From Udaeobacter sp963725505 (lineage in GTDB: Bacteria; Verrucomicrobiota; Verrucomicrobiia; Chthoniobacterales; UBA10450), in assembly GCA_963725505.1 (NCBI GenBank), contig CAVRYN010000005.1:620001-684000 (forward strand): a stretch of 64,000 nucleotides of DNA. The letters run 5' to 3'. Of this stretch, positions 8,563-17,649 are shown in pieces. Below the pieces are notes generated by a model. It ran no database searches. It had not been told where the DNA came from and saw only the letters and a list, made by a program, of their open reading frames with translations. Position 1 is the first letter of the stretch. Every line of letters starts with the position of its first letter. A program made the position numbers and the translations under genes.

Positions 8563-9520
8563 TTTTTTCGTTCTCGATGTTGAACAGCGACGATACGGAC
8601 TCGTCGTTGTGAATTCGTTTGATGCCTTCCCCGAGAAGCTCGGAGATGCAGAGCACCGTGATCTTAAATCCGTCCACGGTGCGCACCGGCGTGCTGTTGG
8701 TAGTTACTAATTCCGTGATTTGGGATTTTTGCAACCGCGGAATGGCCACGTCCACAAGCACTGCGTGCGCGACCCCCGCGTAGATGTCGCGCGCGCCATG
8801 CTTCTTCAAGATCGAGGCCGCGGAGGTGAGGGTGCCCGCCGTCTCAGTGAGATCATCCACCAGCAACACATCGGAACCTTCCACGTCGCCGATGAGATAG
8901 AGCGCTTCAGTCTCAGTGGCGCTTTTGCGTTCCTTCGCCACGATTGCCAGGTTCGCGCCGAGAGCTTCTGCGTAAGCTGAAGCCATTTTCAGCCCGCCGA
9001 GATCGGGAGAAACGACAGTTGTTTTGCCCGTCATTCTCTTGCGCAAATACTTGATCAATACGGGCAGCGAGTAGAGGTGATCCACCGGGATATCGAAAAA
9101 GCCCTGCACCTGTTGGGCATGCAGATCCATCGTGAGCACGCGATTCACGCCTGCGGCGTACAGCAAATTCGCGACGAGCTTCGCGGTGATCGGGACGCGC
9201 GGCTGGTCCTTGCGATCCTGACGCGCGTATCCGAAGAATGGAATGACGGCCGTAATCCGGTCCGCGCTGGCGCGCCGCGCCGCATCCACCATGATCAGCA
9301 ATTCCATCAAATGTTCATTGGTCGGCGGAGAAGTCGGCTGAATGATGAAAACGTCGTGCCCCCGAATATTCTCCTCGATCCTCACGTAGGTTTCGCCATC
9401 TGGGAACGAGCTGATGGTCGCCCGCCCCAGCGGCACACCGACGTATTTGCAAATCCGTTCTGCCAAATCGCGATTGGCCGAACCGCTGAACACTTTTAAT
9501 TCTGGCTGAAGCGCAAACAT
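8546..9520 (-). CDS. prs: Ribose-phosphate pyrophosphokinase
   Basis: 324 aa, typical for class I PRPP synthetase. Visible motifs: FSGSANRDLAERIC at the N-terminus, the regulatory RADRKDQPR-like segment (GYARQDRKDQPRVPI), the Mg/ATP-binding histidine region VLTMDLHAQQVQGFF, and the PRPP loop VLLVDDLTETAGTL. It makes PRPP from ribose-5-phosphate and ATP for nucleotide, His and Trp synthesis. It is the first gene of the leftward cluster prs-rplY-pth-rpsF-ssb-dprA. The 270 bp upstream probably contain the promoter. Confidence 0.96.
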   Translation of the reverse strand: MFALQPELKVFSGSANRDLAERICKYVGVPLGRATISSFPDGETYVRIEENIRGHDVFIIQPTSPPTNEHLMELLIMVDAARRASADRITAVIPFFGYARQDRKDQPRVPITAKLVANLLYAAGVNRVLTMDLHAQQVQGFFDIPVDHLYSLPVLIKYLRKRMTGKTTVVSPDLGGLKMASAYAEALGANLAIVAKERKSATETEALYLIGDVEGSDVLLVDDLTETAGTLTSAASILKKHGARDIYAGVAHAVLVDVAIPRLQKSQITELVTTNSTPVRTVDGFKITVLCISELLGEGIKRIHNDESVSSLFNIENEKNGKTS

Positions 9521-9788
9521 TGAGGAGCTGCTAAACTTACCTGTGCGGAGTCACCGTTGGCAATCCAAGAATGCTGGATCCGACGCCAAGTGCGCGTAAA
9601 GCAATCTGGAGAACTATCCTGCTATGCCATACGTGATTATTGGACTCTTTGAAAACAACGAGAGGTTTCGCGAGGACGTAACGGCAGATCGATTTGAGAG
9701 CATCGTCGATGTGTCTCGCGGTTTCCGCGGCTCCGCTCTGCGAACTCCGAAAGCTTTCGCGAGCTGATACCGACGCCCTACAATCGCC
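9521..9788. other. Intergenic region upstream of prs, with one possible tiny ORF
   Basis: 268 bp between the DUF885 gene and prs. A 47-codon plus-strand frame at 9624-9767 (MPYVIIGLFENNERFRED...) is open, but I cannot link it to a family and it lacks a strong ribosome-binding site. The prs promoter should lie here. Near 9773 the string ACGCCCTACAAT matches one end of the dispersed palindromes seen at 42.9 and 63.98 kb. Confidence 0.35.
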
Positions 9789-11627
9789 TCATTTGGTTGC
9801 TTGCTGCACCGCGCTCGGATCATCGAGCAAAATCCATTCGATCACCGAGACTGGCAGACTGCCATTCTTGATCAGGTCATCATGGAATTGGCCGAGCCGG
9901 AAATTTTCGCCTTGTCGATCCTTGTAGCGGCCGAGCAAATTCATGATCTGCCATTTGCCGATGATGTAGCTGATTTTTTGAGTTGGGCTTGAAGCTGCGC
10001 CCGCCGCTTCGCCCTCGGCTGCTTCGCGATCCAGCCCGCCGGCGTCCATGAAATATTTGACTGCTTGTTCGAAGCTCCACTTACCGGTGTGCAGATTCAC
10101 ATCTACCCCGATGCGGGCGGCGCGATAGCGCGACAAACGCAGGATTTGTCCCTGTGCCGGTGAGTTGTTCGGATAAAGGCCGGTTCGCATCAGCATCTCT
10201 TCGCCATACAAGGCCCAGCCTTCTATGAAAACGGTGTCCTCATGCTGACGCCGAATCTCGTCGCTTAAATGGCTCGCGATTGAGAGCTGGAGAAAATGTC
10301 CGGGAATTCCTTCGTGTCCAAGGATCGGTCTTGGGTCTTCAATTGCCGCGCGGATGTAAAAATTCTTCGATTCCGGATTGTAAGTCGGGATGAAAAAGAA
10401 GCCGGCTGGATCTTTGTCGTAAACGCCGGGAGGATTCATGAAACCGCCCGGGCTGGTAGGCTTGAACGCCTCCGGTAACTGCCGAATTTGAAACGGGCCG
10501 AGATAATCTGGCAAGGTCACAAGGCTGTGCTCTTTCAGGAAGCTGATCATTTCTGCCTCGCGGCTTTCGTACGCTTTTAGGAACGATTCCTGATCAGGCG
10601 GGATCTGCGCGGCCCGTTTCGGATCAGGATCAGCGAGTTTCGGATCGGGGAGAAGTGCCTCCAGCGCGCGGTAACGCGCCAGCTCAGTGCGTCCAATCAT
10701 CTCCACTTCCCCGGCGTCGAGCGGCAGAAGCAAAACATGCTTGAGATAATAATTGTAGTTCGCTTCGCCCATCGGCGCGAAATCGACCATTTTCGGCAGA
10801 CGCTTCTCCAGGTCGTCAGCGTAGCCATGCAAAGCGGCGAGCGCTGCATCGCGCGCCTTTAGCAATTCTTCATGCTCGGCAGGCGCAAGGCCCACGTCGA
10901 GCGCCATCAAGCTCTTGTTCAAAAGCGGATCGATCGAGCGCGCCGATTGGATCGCAAGCTGTGCATAAAGCTTTACCGGGTTCTGCAAATTACTCAGGCC
11001 CTGCTTCAAGAGCGCCGGCATTTGCTTGAGACGCGCTGTCGCAGCGAGTGCGCGTTTCCTTGGTATGTCGTATTCCTTTTTCAGCAGCGAAAACATTGCG
11101 TCTGTGCATTCGCGCACGTAAACCTGCGGGTTTGTCTGTTCGAATTTCAGGATGCGATTTTCGAAATCGACATTTTCCAATTGCGCGCGGAAAAGCATCC
11201 AATCGATGCGCGCGTCTTTTGGCCAGCCGTCGGTCTTCATCGCGCGCACCTTGTCTAACAGCGAACGCACGTGCTGTGCGCGCTCCACGATTTTTGCCGG
11301 CGAATAATCCGTCAGCCGATCGTCCCAAGTGTGCAGTCCGGCGTCGCTGCTCTGGACAGGATAATTTTCATTTCGCCACGCGTAATAATCGTCCGCCAAT
11401 TTGCGTAGCGTCGCGTCCGCAGCCTGATTTTTAAATGTGTCTGCGTTTATGGTTGGCGTTGATTTCGTGATCAACGCCTTGTTGGAAATATTCGGGTTCC
11501 GCTGAGGAGGCGACTGTGCGCCGGCAATGGTTAGAGCAATTACAACCAATGCGGAAGCAAATACCGGCAAATTGAGCAGACGCACGAGGCCAAACTGTAA
11601 TAGCTGCTGACAAAGCGCAAAGCGCAA
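9789..11627 (-). CDS. Secreted DUF885 family protein, putative metallo-hydrolase
   Basis: 612 aa. The N-terminus has a hydrophobic segment (VFASALVVIALTIAGAQ) that looks like a signal peptide, so the protein is probably exported. DUF885 is recognisable from the histidine motif GHEGIPGHFLQLS near residue 440 and EGWALYGEEMLMRTGLY near residue 475, which resembles an HExxH-like metal site split over two helices. FIPTYNPESK and MNPPGVYDKDPAGFFF are also family features. DUF885 proteins resemble carboxypeptidase-type metallopeptidases, but the substrate is unknown. It is a single gene. Confidence 0.85.
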   Translation of the reverse strand: MRFALCQQLLQFGLVRLLNLPVFASALVVIALTIAGAQSPPQRNPNISNKALITKSTPTINADTFKNQAADATLRKLADDYYAWRNENYPVQSSDAGLHTWDDRLTDYSPAKIVERAQHVRSLLDKVRAMKTDGWPKDARIDWMLFRAQLENVDFENRILKFEQTNPQVYVRECTDAMFSLLKKEYDIPRKRALAATARLKQMPALLKQGLSNLQNPVKLYAQLAIQSARSIDPLLNKSLMALDVGLAPAEHEELLKARDAALAALHGYADDLEKRLPKMVDFAPMGEANYNYYLKHVLLLPLDAGEVEMIGRTELARYRALEALLPDPKLADPDPKRAAQIPPDQESFLKAYESREAEMISFLKEHSLVTLPDYLGPFQIRQLPEAFKPTSPGGFMNPPGVYDKDPAGFFFIPTYNPESKNFYIRAAIEDPRPILGHEGIPGHFLQLSIASHLSDEIRRQHEDTVFIEGWALYGEEMLMRTGLYPNNSPAQGQILRLSRYRAARIGVDVNLHTGKWSFEQAVKYFMDAGGLDREAAEGEAAGAASSPTQKISYIIGKWQIMNLLGRYKDRQGENFRLGQFHDDLIKNGSLPVSVIEWILLDDPSAVQQATK

Positions 11628-11659
11628 AGAGATGGGTCACCGGTTCCAGGCAAAAATTC

Positions 11660-11770
11660 CGCCTCTCTTTCGACAAGGGGAGAGGATTGAGGTGAATGGA
11701 TCGAAATTGCAGGCTTTCCGACAACAGAACCCTCACCCTATCCTGTCCCTTTGGGAAGGGAGAGGTGAGA
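11660..11770. repeat. Dispersed inverted repeat, CCTCTCCC/GGGAGAGG type
   Basis: Two arms: GGGGAGAGGATTGAGGTGA near 11680 and CCCTCACCCTATCC...GGAAGGGAGAGGTGAG near 11730-11770. The same motif, with arms CCCTCACC and GGGAGAGGATTGAGGTGAGG, lies inside the MFS gene at 33210-33269. It is located between a small ORF and the DUF885 gene. Confidence 0.6.
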
Positions 11771-11801
11771 AACCATGGACGAAAGCGGATCATTCCGAGC
11801 T

Positions 11802-12005
11802 TCAGTCACCCTCTCCCAGTTCGAGTAATTGCTGTTTCAGATGCCGCCGCGCTCCTTTCTTAATCGCGCGCCGCTCTGCCGCTATCGCTTCCTTCTCCGC
11901 CTGGCGTTCTCGCCGTGTTCGTGGTTCGGTGGACTGTGGCAAGTGCCTGATCTTTGGCCGTCGCGGGCCGACTTTTCGCTCCTTTGGTTTTGCGTACGGA
12001 TCCAC
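11802..12005 (-). CDS. Small basic hypothetical protein
   Basis: 67 aa, rich in Arg/Lys and predicted mostly helical (RTRRERQAEKEAIAAERRAIKK). It begins only 9 bp downstream of the stop of the MFS gene on the same strand, so the two may be co-transcribed. No family is recognised. The charge pattern suggests a nucleic-acid or ribosome-associated peptide, but that is speculation. Confidence 0.45.
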   Translation of the reverse strand: MDPYAKPKERKVGPRRPKIRHLPQSTEPRTRRERQAEKEAIAAERRAIKKGARRHLKQQLLELGEGD

Positions 12006-12014
12006 GGAGAAAGC

Positions 12015-13169
12015 TTAGCGCCTCTTATTCGCGACAAGAAAGATGGGAATCGCGGCAAGTTGAAGGACGACTGAAAACAAGGCGACAGCCAGAATTGATT
12101 TGTCGTAAAGCAATCCCATTACCGCACTTCCAAGGAACCATGCGATCCCGTATCCGGTATCAAACAGCCCAAATGCGGTGCTGCGTTTCTGCGGTGGAAT
12201 GACGCACGTGAGCATCGCTTGAAACAAAGACCCCTGCGCGCTCATCCCGATTCCCCAAAAGATCATTCCAATCAATGCAAACGCGAATGAGCCCAGAAAA
12301 ACAAAAGGCGCAGCCACGGCGGAAATAAGAAAGGCGAACAGGGAAATAGTTGGACCGAATCTGTCAAACAACCGGCCCAACGGGATCGAAGCGAGCGCGC
12401 TGCTCGCCATCGCGACTGCATAAAACACGGGAATCAAATTTGCCGGCACCGTGTGCGTTTTATGAAAATGAAAACCGATTAACGCGAAATCGGCGAAACC
12501 AGCGGCAATCAACGAGCCTGCGGCGAGGTAAATCCAGTAAGCGCGCGTCAGGTTTGTCGTCTCAAAGGTGTGTCCTGCGCCTTCCTCTAGTTCGTGGGGA
12601 CGCGGATGCAGCAGTCGCGCTACAACTAAAATCGCGAGGCAAAGCAAAGCCGGAATGAGTAGCACAGCGAATCCGGTCCGGAACCCGCCGTTCAGATAAA
12701 GAATCAGCGCCATCAGTAACGGACCGATTGTCGCGCCCGCTTGATCGAGCGCTTCGTTTAGTCCGAAGACCCATCCGGCGCCAATCGATCTGCCGGCATA
12801 CGAAAGCATTGCTTCCACGGTCGGTTTGCGAATGCCTCGACCGATGCGCTCCGACACTACGAAGCCAGAGGCGAGCGGCCATCTTCCCGCGAGTGCGAGC
12901 GCGGGAACGGCGAGCATGTTGATTGCATATCCCACAAACGCGAACGTCCAATGCCGATGCGACTTGTCCGCGAAATATCCCGAGACCGAGCGCAACCCAT
13001 AGCCCATGAGTTCGCCGAAACCCGCCACAAACCCCACAATCACCGCGCTCGCCCCTAACGAGCCGAGGAACGGACCGACGATCGCCCGCGCGCCTTCGTA
13101 AGTGAAATCGGCGAAGAAGTTCGCGATGCCGATGATGAGAACAAACTGAAGCGCCGATCTACTTTTCAT
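12015..13169 (-). CDS. MFS transporter
   Basis: 384 aa with about 12 hydrophobic segments. The loop between helices 2 and 3 reads YGLRSVSGYFADKSHRHW, a variant of the MFS GxxxDrxGRR motif, and SERIGRGIRKPTVEAML occupies the helix 4 region. The second half repeats the pattern (IPLGRLFDRFGPTISLF). Substrate is unknown; the RIGRGIRKP segment occurs in a group of poorly studied MFS exporters. It is transcribed away from the racemase-like gene, with a long inverted repeat in the shared upstream region. Confidence 0.85.
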   Translation of the reverse strand: MKSRSALQFVLIIGIANFFADFTYEGARAIVGPFLGSLGASAVIVGFVAGFGELMGYGLRSVSGYFADKSHRHWTFAFVGYAINMLAVPALALAGRWPLASGFVVSERIGRGIRKPTVEAMLSYAGRSIGAGWVFGLNEALDQAGATIGPLLMALILYLNGGFRTGFAVLLIPALLCLAILVVARLLHPRPHELEEGAGHTFETTNLTRAYWIYLAAGSLIAAGFADFALIGFHFHKTHTVPANLIPVFYAVAMASSALASIPLGRLFDRFGPTISLFAFLISAVAAPFVFLGSFAFALIGMIFWGIGMSAQGSLFQAMLTCVIPPQKRSTAFGLFDTGYGIAWFLGSAVMGLLYDKSILAVALFSVVLQLAAIPIFLVANKRR

Positions 13170-13272
13170 TAACCACTAATGGACACGAATTCACACGAAT
13201 TGGGTCTTTAACCAGCAAACACGAAAGATTTCTTACGGATTCGTGTCTATTCGTGTTCATTGGTGGTTAGCA
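13170..13272. repeat. Long inverted repeat in a divergent promoter region
   Basis: Arms beginning TAACCACTAATGGACACGAA and ending TTCATTGGTGGTTAG can pair across the ~100 bp between the two divergent genes. Related sequence (TCTATTCGTGTTCATTCGTGG) occurs at 32395-32420. It is a dispersed repeat that must contain or flank both promoters. Confidence 0.6.
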
Positions 13273-13273
13273 A

Positions 13274-13969
13274 ATGAAAACTGTTGGAATCATCGGTGGC
13301 CTTGGGCCGGAGAGCACGATTGACTATTATCAAAGGATCATCGCGCTCTATCGCGAGCGCACTGGCGACGGGAGTTATCCGGAATTCATCATTAACAGCG
13401 TTAATCTGAAGAAGGGCCTGGATTTCATGGCCGTGAATGATCTGGCTCGCATGGCCGATTATTTGCTCGATGGGATCGCCAAACTTGCGCGGGCCGGTGC
13501 AGACTGCGGCCTGATCTCGGCAAACACGCCGCACATCGTGTTCGATGATGTCGCGTCCAAATCGCCGATTCCTTTAATCAGTATCGTGGAAGCGACGTGT
13601 GCTGCTGCCAAAGCGCGGCAGTTGAAACGGCTCGCTTTGTTGGGCACGCGCTACACGATGCAGGCAACTTTTTATTCAAAAGTTTTCTCGCGCGAAGACA
13701 TCGAGCTTCTCGTGCCGAACGCGAACGATCAGGATTACATTCACGACAAATACATGAACGAGCTGGTTCCCGGGAGATTTCTGCCCGAAACCCGCGCCGG
13801 ATTGCTTGCCATTGTCGATCGGATGAAAGCAGAGAGCGGCATCGACGGCGCGATTCTCGCCGGAACGGAACTACCGCTGATCTTACGCGATCCAGAACAC
13901 AACGGAATTCCGTTTCTCGACACGACAAAAATTCACTGTGAAGCGGCGGTGGCCGAAATGCTGTCGTGA
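13274..13969 (+). CDS. Aspartate/glutamate racemase family protein, catalytic cysteines apparently replaced
   Basis: 231 aa, the usual size for the Asp/Glu racemase superfamily. The start MKTVGIIGGLGPESTIDYY, the central SANTPHIVFDDV segment and the C-terminal AGTELPLIL segment align with the two active-site regions. In characterised members these carry cysteines, or Thr/Cys in one-base enzymes, as in xNT.H and GCTE. Here they read S-A-N-T and A-G-T-E, so both positions lack Cys. The fold assignment is secure; racemase activity is doubtful. It is transcribed divergently from the MFS gene. Confidence 0.85.
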   Translation: MKTVGIIGGLGPESTIDYYQRIIALYRERTGDGSYPEFIINSVNLKKGLDFMAVNDLARMADYLLDGIAKLARAGADCGLISANTPHIVFDDVASKSPIPLISIVEATCAAAKARQLKRLALLGTRYTMQATFYSKVFSREDIELLVPNANDQDYIHDKYMNELVPGRFLPETRAGLLAIVDRMKAESGIDGAILAGTELPLILRDPEHNGIPFLDTTKIHCEAAVAEMLS

Positions 13970-14025
13970 CAAGTTCGTTTCAAAAACAGCTCACCAGTCA
14001 CTGGTCACTCGTCACTGAAAAAGAA

Positions 14026-14097
14026 TGGGCGGTGAGGGTTTCGAACCCCCGACCCTCTCGGTGTAAACGAGATGCTCTACCACTGAGCTAACCGCCC
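14026..14097 (-). tRNA. tRNA-Val (UAC)
   Basis: 72-nt cloverleaf on the minus strand. The acceptor arms GGGCGGT/ACCGCCC pair perfectly. The D arm has AGCTCAGTGGTAGAGC, the anticodon stem CTCG/CGAG flanks the loop TTTACAC with anticodon TAC, and the T arm is GGGTTCGAAACCC-like. CCA is not encoded. The next gene to the right is preceded by attC-like relics. Confidence 0.96.
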
Positions 14098-14363
14098 GCC
14101 TTCGCCAACCAGCCTTCGCGCAAGGCTACGGCGAGTCAAGAGCCTCCGGCGTGGCAAGCCCTCCTTTAAGCAGAGTGATAACTGATGAGTGAACGATGAT
14201 CAGTCAAGCAAAGCATTTCCCTTCTGGAATGCGCACGCATCGGCTGGTTAGGCCGATTAATTGGTAAGTCATTGTCACTTGTGATGCGATACGAATCTCA
14301 TCAGAAAGTGCAGCGTCTCAAGCGAAGCGAAATGGGAAATGGCTGTCGCCACGCCGTTGGCTG

Positions 14364-15902
14364 CTAGTTGTTCGCGTTATCTAGACTGGCAAAAAAGGAA
14401 GCGAAGACTTCGATGCCGTCCCAAAGATTCTGGAGGCGCACGTTTTCGTTCGCGGCGTGTTGATTGTCGTCGTGGTTGGCGATGGGGAAGGCGATCACGG
14501 GCGCGTTGTCGCCTTGCTGAAAGAGATCCATCGGCAGGCTTCCGCCCGCAGTTGGTAAGCAGACTGGTTCGTGACCAGCGGCGGCCATGATGGCAGCGAG
14601 CTCGCGGGAAAACGGAAGGTCGAGCGGCGTGCGCGAAGCGGGATAACCGGAGCCCCATTCAAGTTTCACGATCTTGGCGTTCGCGAGTCGCGCCGCTGCG
14701 TCGGGCGTCTGCCGCACGATGGAGAATCCTTGCGCGGCGATGTGTCGCTCGACGAGGGGCTTGATCGATTCCGGCGTTTCGTTAGGCACAAGACGAAAAT
14801 CAATCGAGGCGCGGGCTTCCGTCGGGATCGTGTTGGACGCTTGCACCCCGACATGTCCGGCTTCAATGCCACGCAAGTTCAAGCTCGGCAGCATGAGCAA
14901 TTCATTGAGCGATTTTCCGTTTCCTTCGGTAGCGCCAATCTGAAATTCGCGGCGAAGATCGCCCTCCACGTTCGGGATTCTTGCCAGTGCTTCCTTTTCG
15001 ATCGCCGTCGGCTTGCGGACGTCGTCGTAAAATCCTTTGATCAAGATGTGTCCGCTCTCGTCCCGCATCGAATCGATAAGATGGGTGAGGCGAACGATCG
15101 GATTCGGCACCCAGTTGCCGTAGTGGCCATCGTGCAACCCTTTGATTGGACCATAAACGGTCAGCTCGAGGTCGACGGTACCGCGCGCTCCGAAGACCAA
15201 CTCCATCCTGCGGCTTTGGTGTACGGGTCCATCGCAAAAGACCCATGCATCGGGATGCGATATTTCCGGAAATTTCTTTAGATAATCGGCGAGATGCGGC
15301 GAACCCGCTTCTTCTTCGCCTTCAAAAAAGAAGCGCAGATTTACCGCCGGCTTCACTGCCAGACTGCGGAGAGCATCGAGCGCTGCGAGCATGGCGATGA
15401 TCGGAGCCTTGTCATCGCCGGCCGAGCGGGCGAAAAAGCGCCATTCCGGATCGATGGTTTTCGCGTTGCGCCAATCGACATCGCTGCCTCCGTTGTCACG
15501 CATGACCGGCTTCCATGGTTCGCTTTTCCACTGGGAGACATCGACCGGCTGTCCATCGTAGTGGGCGTAGAATGCAATTGTCCGTTTCGCATTTGGCAGT
15601 GCGAGATCCGCGACTACGACAGGCGGCGCGCCTTCGATTGTAAGGAGTTTGGCGATGAGGCCTCGCTTCTCACACATCGTGCGGATCGCCTCGGCGTTGC
15701 GTCGGATGTTCGGCGTGTCGTTCGCCAGATTCGGGATCGAAAGGAGCTCAGCGAATTCCCCCAGGATTTCACGTTCGTGGTTTGCTCGCCAGGCCCGCGA
15801 ATTTTTCGCCACCGTTGCGGGATCCGCGCTCAGCGGAGTGTTGAGCATGACGAGGAACACGGCTAGGGCGAATCTCGTCCTGGAATGTTGCCCAATACAC
15901 AT
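14364..15902 (-). CDS. Secreted M20 family metallopeptidase
   Basis: 512 aa. The N-terminus (FALAVFLVMLNTPLSADP) is a signal peptide. M20 metal ligands appear in FYAHYDGQPVD (His, Asp), ARSAGDDKAP, FFFEGEEEAGSPHL with the catalytic Glu pair, and a distal histidine in the C-terminal part (ANHDDNQHAANE). The dimerisation domain lies around residues 230-370. M20 enzymes of this kind hydrolyse dipeptides or N-acyl amino acids. Its ATG lies 3 bp from a GCCTAAC core of an attC-like sequence at 15906, so the gene may be a former integron cassette. Degenerate attC-like ends also lie near its stop (GTTAGGC at 14247-14253). Confidence 0.9.
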   Translation of the reverse strand: MCIGQHSRTRFALAVFLVMLNTPLSADPATVAKNSRAWRANHEREILGEFAELLSIPNLANDTPNIRRNAEAIRTMCEKRGLIAKLLTIEGAPPVVVADLALPNAKRTIAFYAHYDGQPVDVSQWKSEPWKPVMRDNGGSDVDWRNAKTIDPEWRFFARSAGDDKAPIIAMLAALDALRSLAVKPAVNLRFFFEGEEEAGSPHLADYLKKFPEISHPDAWVFCDGPVHQSRRMELVFGARGTVDLELTVYGPIKGLHDGHYGNWVPNPIVRLTHLIDSMRDESGHILIKGFYDDVRKPTAIEKEALARIPNVEGDLRREFQIGATEGNGKSLNELLMLPSLNLRGIEAGHVGVQASNTIPTEARASIDFRLVPNETPESIKPLVERHIAAQGFSIVRQTPDAAARLANAKIVKLEWGSGYPASRTPLDLPFSRELAAIMAAAGHEPVCLPTAGGSLPMDLFQQGDNAPVIAFPIANHDDNQHAANENVRLQNLWDGIEVFASFFASLDNANN

Positions 15903-15905
15903 GAA

Positions 15906-16037
15906 GCCTAACGAGAAAGAGATAAGCCACGGCAGGTGTCGTGGCGAGCTCGCTGAACGTAGCTTGAAGTGGAGCCAGCCTCATCGCAAATAAACTTTCG
16001 CGTCGGCTCAGCGGTTGGCTCCAGCGTCTGGTCATGC
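15906..16037 (-). repeat. Solitary degenerate attC site upstream of the M20 gene
   Basis: The left end GCCTAACGAGAAAGAGATAA and the following GCCACGGCAGG match the attC sites at 56223 and 61258 almost base for base. The other end reads GGTTGGCTCCAGCGTCTGG and then GTCATGC where GTTAGGC is expected, so the crossover end has decayed. It lies about 18 kb from intI, in the same orientation as the leftward array. Confidence 0.7.
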
Positions 16038-16930
16038 TCAGTTGTGGTGACATGTTCGGAAGCCGAATAGCTGCGACTGAATCAGGTAAATGAACAACTT
16101 CCAGATGCCGCTGTCCGCGCGGAACTAGCGGAACACAAAATCGTGCCGATGCTCAACGCGACCGACTTGCATCCCAGTGTTCTAGGAGGGCATCGTATAG
16201 ACCAGACCGGTACGAGCATGGGAGGAACCGAGTGCACTCCAGCTGTCGATAGCGTCGACGTAGATGGCAGTGCTCATAACGGTCAACCGCTGCTCAAACG
16301 CATCTGCGCCGGAAGTAGCGAATGCCGTGTCGAACGTCGCTCTCCGTCGTAGCGACTCGCCAGGAGCTATCCAGCTCGCTAGCGCCTCTGCACTGCGTCG
16401 AACTGACAGGTCAGCTGCGAAGCACACGACGACAGTGCCGTAACAGCAAGGCGAATATGAGCATCAAGTGGCCCAGGACTGCCATAGGCCTAACGAGAAA
16501 TGGATGGAATTTTTCCGTAATATTTTACGGAATTATTCCGTCTAATCCGGCTGCTTGCCTGGGGAGCGCCCGATAAAAGCGGAAACATTTGAAATCGGTT
16601 TTAGCGGGAAAAGCGACACATTGCGAGTCAAAACTTTTACGGCTCTTTGAAATCGCCCTTGTGCTCGTGCGTTTGGATCACGTTGTCAGCGTCATCGTAA
16701 ACGCAAATCACTGCATCGTGTGAACGGCTGCGATGCTCCGCGTATCCGATAGCGTTCGTGCATTTCCCTTATGGAATGCGCACGATCCGGATGGTGGACG
16801 GACACCGCGATGACGGAAAGCGTTTCGTTGTGCACGCGGATGAAAAGCTGACTGCGTTTGTAGAGCTTGAATCGGCGATTCGAGCCCGCGGCCTATTAGA
16901 CTTGGCATGAATCCTGAGTACATAGGGACG
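16038..16930. other. Intergenic region without recognisable genes
   Basis: About 890 bp in which no frame resembles a protein. A short palindromic unit GCATTTCCCTTATGGAATGC occurs near 16759 and recurs as GCATTTCCCTTCTGGAATGC near 14212. An AT-rich stretch with the repeat TTCCGTAATATTTTACGGAA lies near 16515. The end of the region probably contains the promoter of the FecR-like gene. Confidence 0.5.
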
Positions 16931-17332
16931 ATGCATATCCAATCTCGGTCCATTCTAACTATCGCCGCACTTGCCTTTTCGCTTGCCATCGGGGTCCGAA
17001 ATGATGTCAACGCCGACGAGCTAAAAGAAGCCAAGGTGACTCAAGTCATCCAGGACGTTCGAGTGCTCCCATCAAACGCCTCATCGCGTCCGGCTGCAGT
17101 GAACGAAGATGTTCGCCAGGGCACCGCCGTGCAGACGGGTGCCCAGTCCCGGAGTGAGCTGACATTTAAGGATCAAACGATCACGCGCCTTGGCGAGAAA
17201 AGTACTTTCAGTGTGGGGGAAAGCCCGCGAAGCATTGATATTGGCAGCGGCCAATTCTTGCTGTACGTGCCCAAAAAAGCGGGTGGGGCGAAAGTTAAGA
17301 CCGGGCCCGTCACGGCGGCGATCACGGGGTAA
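16931..17332 (+). pseudogene. Truncated FecR-domain protein
   Basis: 133 aa from the ATG at 16931; an in-frame ATG at 16907 is possible, but the later start places the signal peptide (SILTIAALAFSLAIGV) correctly. The FecR-like domain is seen in VQTGAQSRSELTFKDQTITRLGEKSTFSV and KVKTGPVTAAITG. In full proteins this last motif is followed by more domain sequence; here a stop comes directly after ITG. The product is probably a non-functional remnant, or the result of a frameshift. FecR domains sense ligands or bind polymers in the periplasm. No partner gene is present. Confidence 0.65.
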
Positions 17333-17649
17333 TAAATTTCCGCTGATCCCAGCTTGTCCGTGATTCCAAAATACGTTCATCGCGCATTTAGGTGCGCGTG
17401 AAGTATTGGAAAATAATCACTGACAATCTCAGCAAAGCCGGTTGGAGGTTGGGCTGGGTCTTCGCTTGGGATTGCGATGGGCGAACGATTGTCGTAGGAA
17501 CCCAGAGTGCATCGCAATCCAGCGCACAGATAGTCGGTTGCGCTACGTCGACAATTTCGCAGTGTCACACATCTACGCGCACAGCAACGGGAACCTGCCG
17601 AAGATTCCAACGTCCAACACGCAAATTCGAGTGGATTCCCTGGTAACAT
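17333..17649. other. Intergenic region, nothing recognised
   Basis: 317 bp between the truncated FecR gene and the TPR membrane protein. The open frames here show no family resemblance and probably include remains of the FecR gene's lost 3' part. Confidence 0.4.

Noticed and set aside
14571..15866. Long plus-strand frames of 236 and 190 aa
   Set aside because: Antisense to the M20 peptidase, which has complete motifs. They are shadows.
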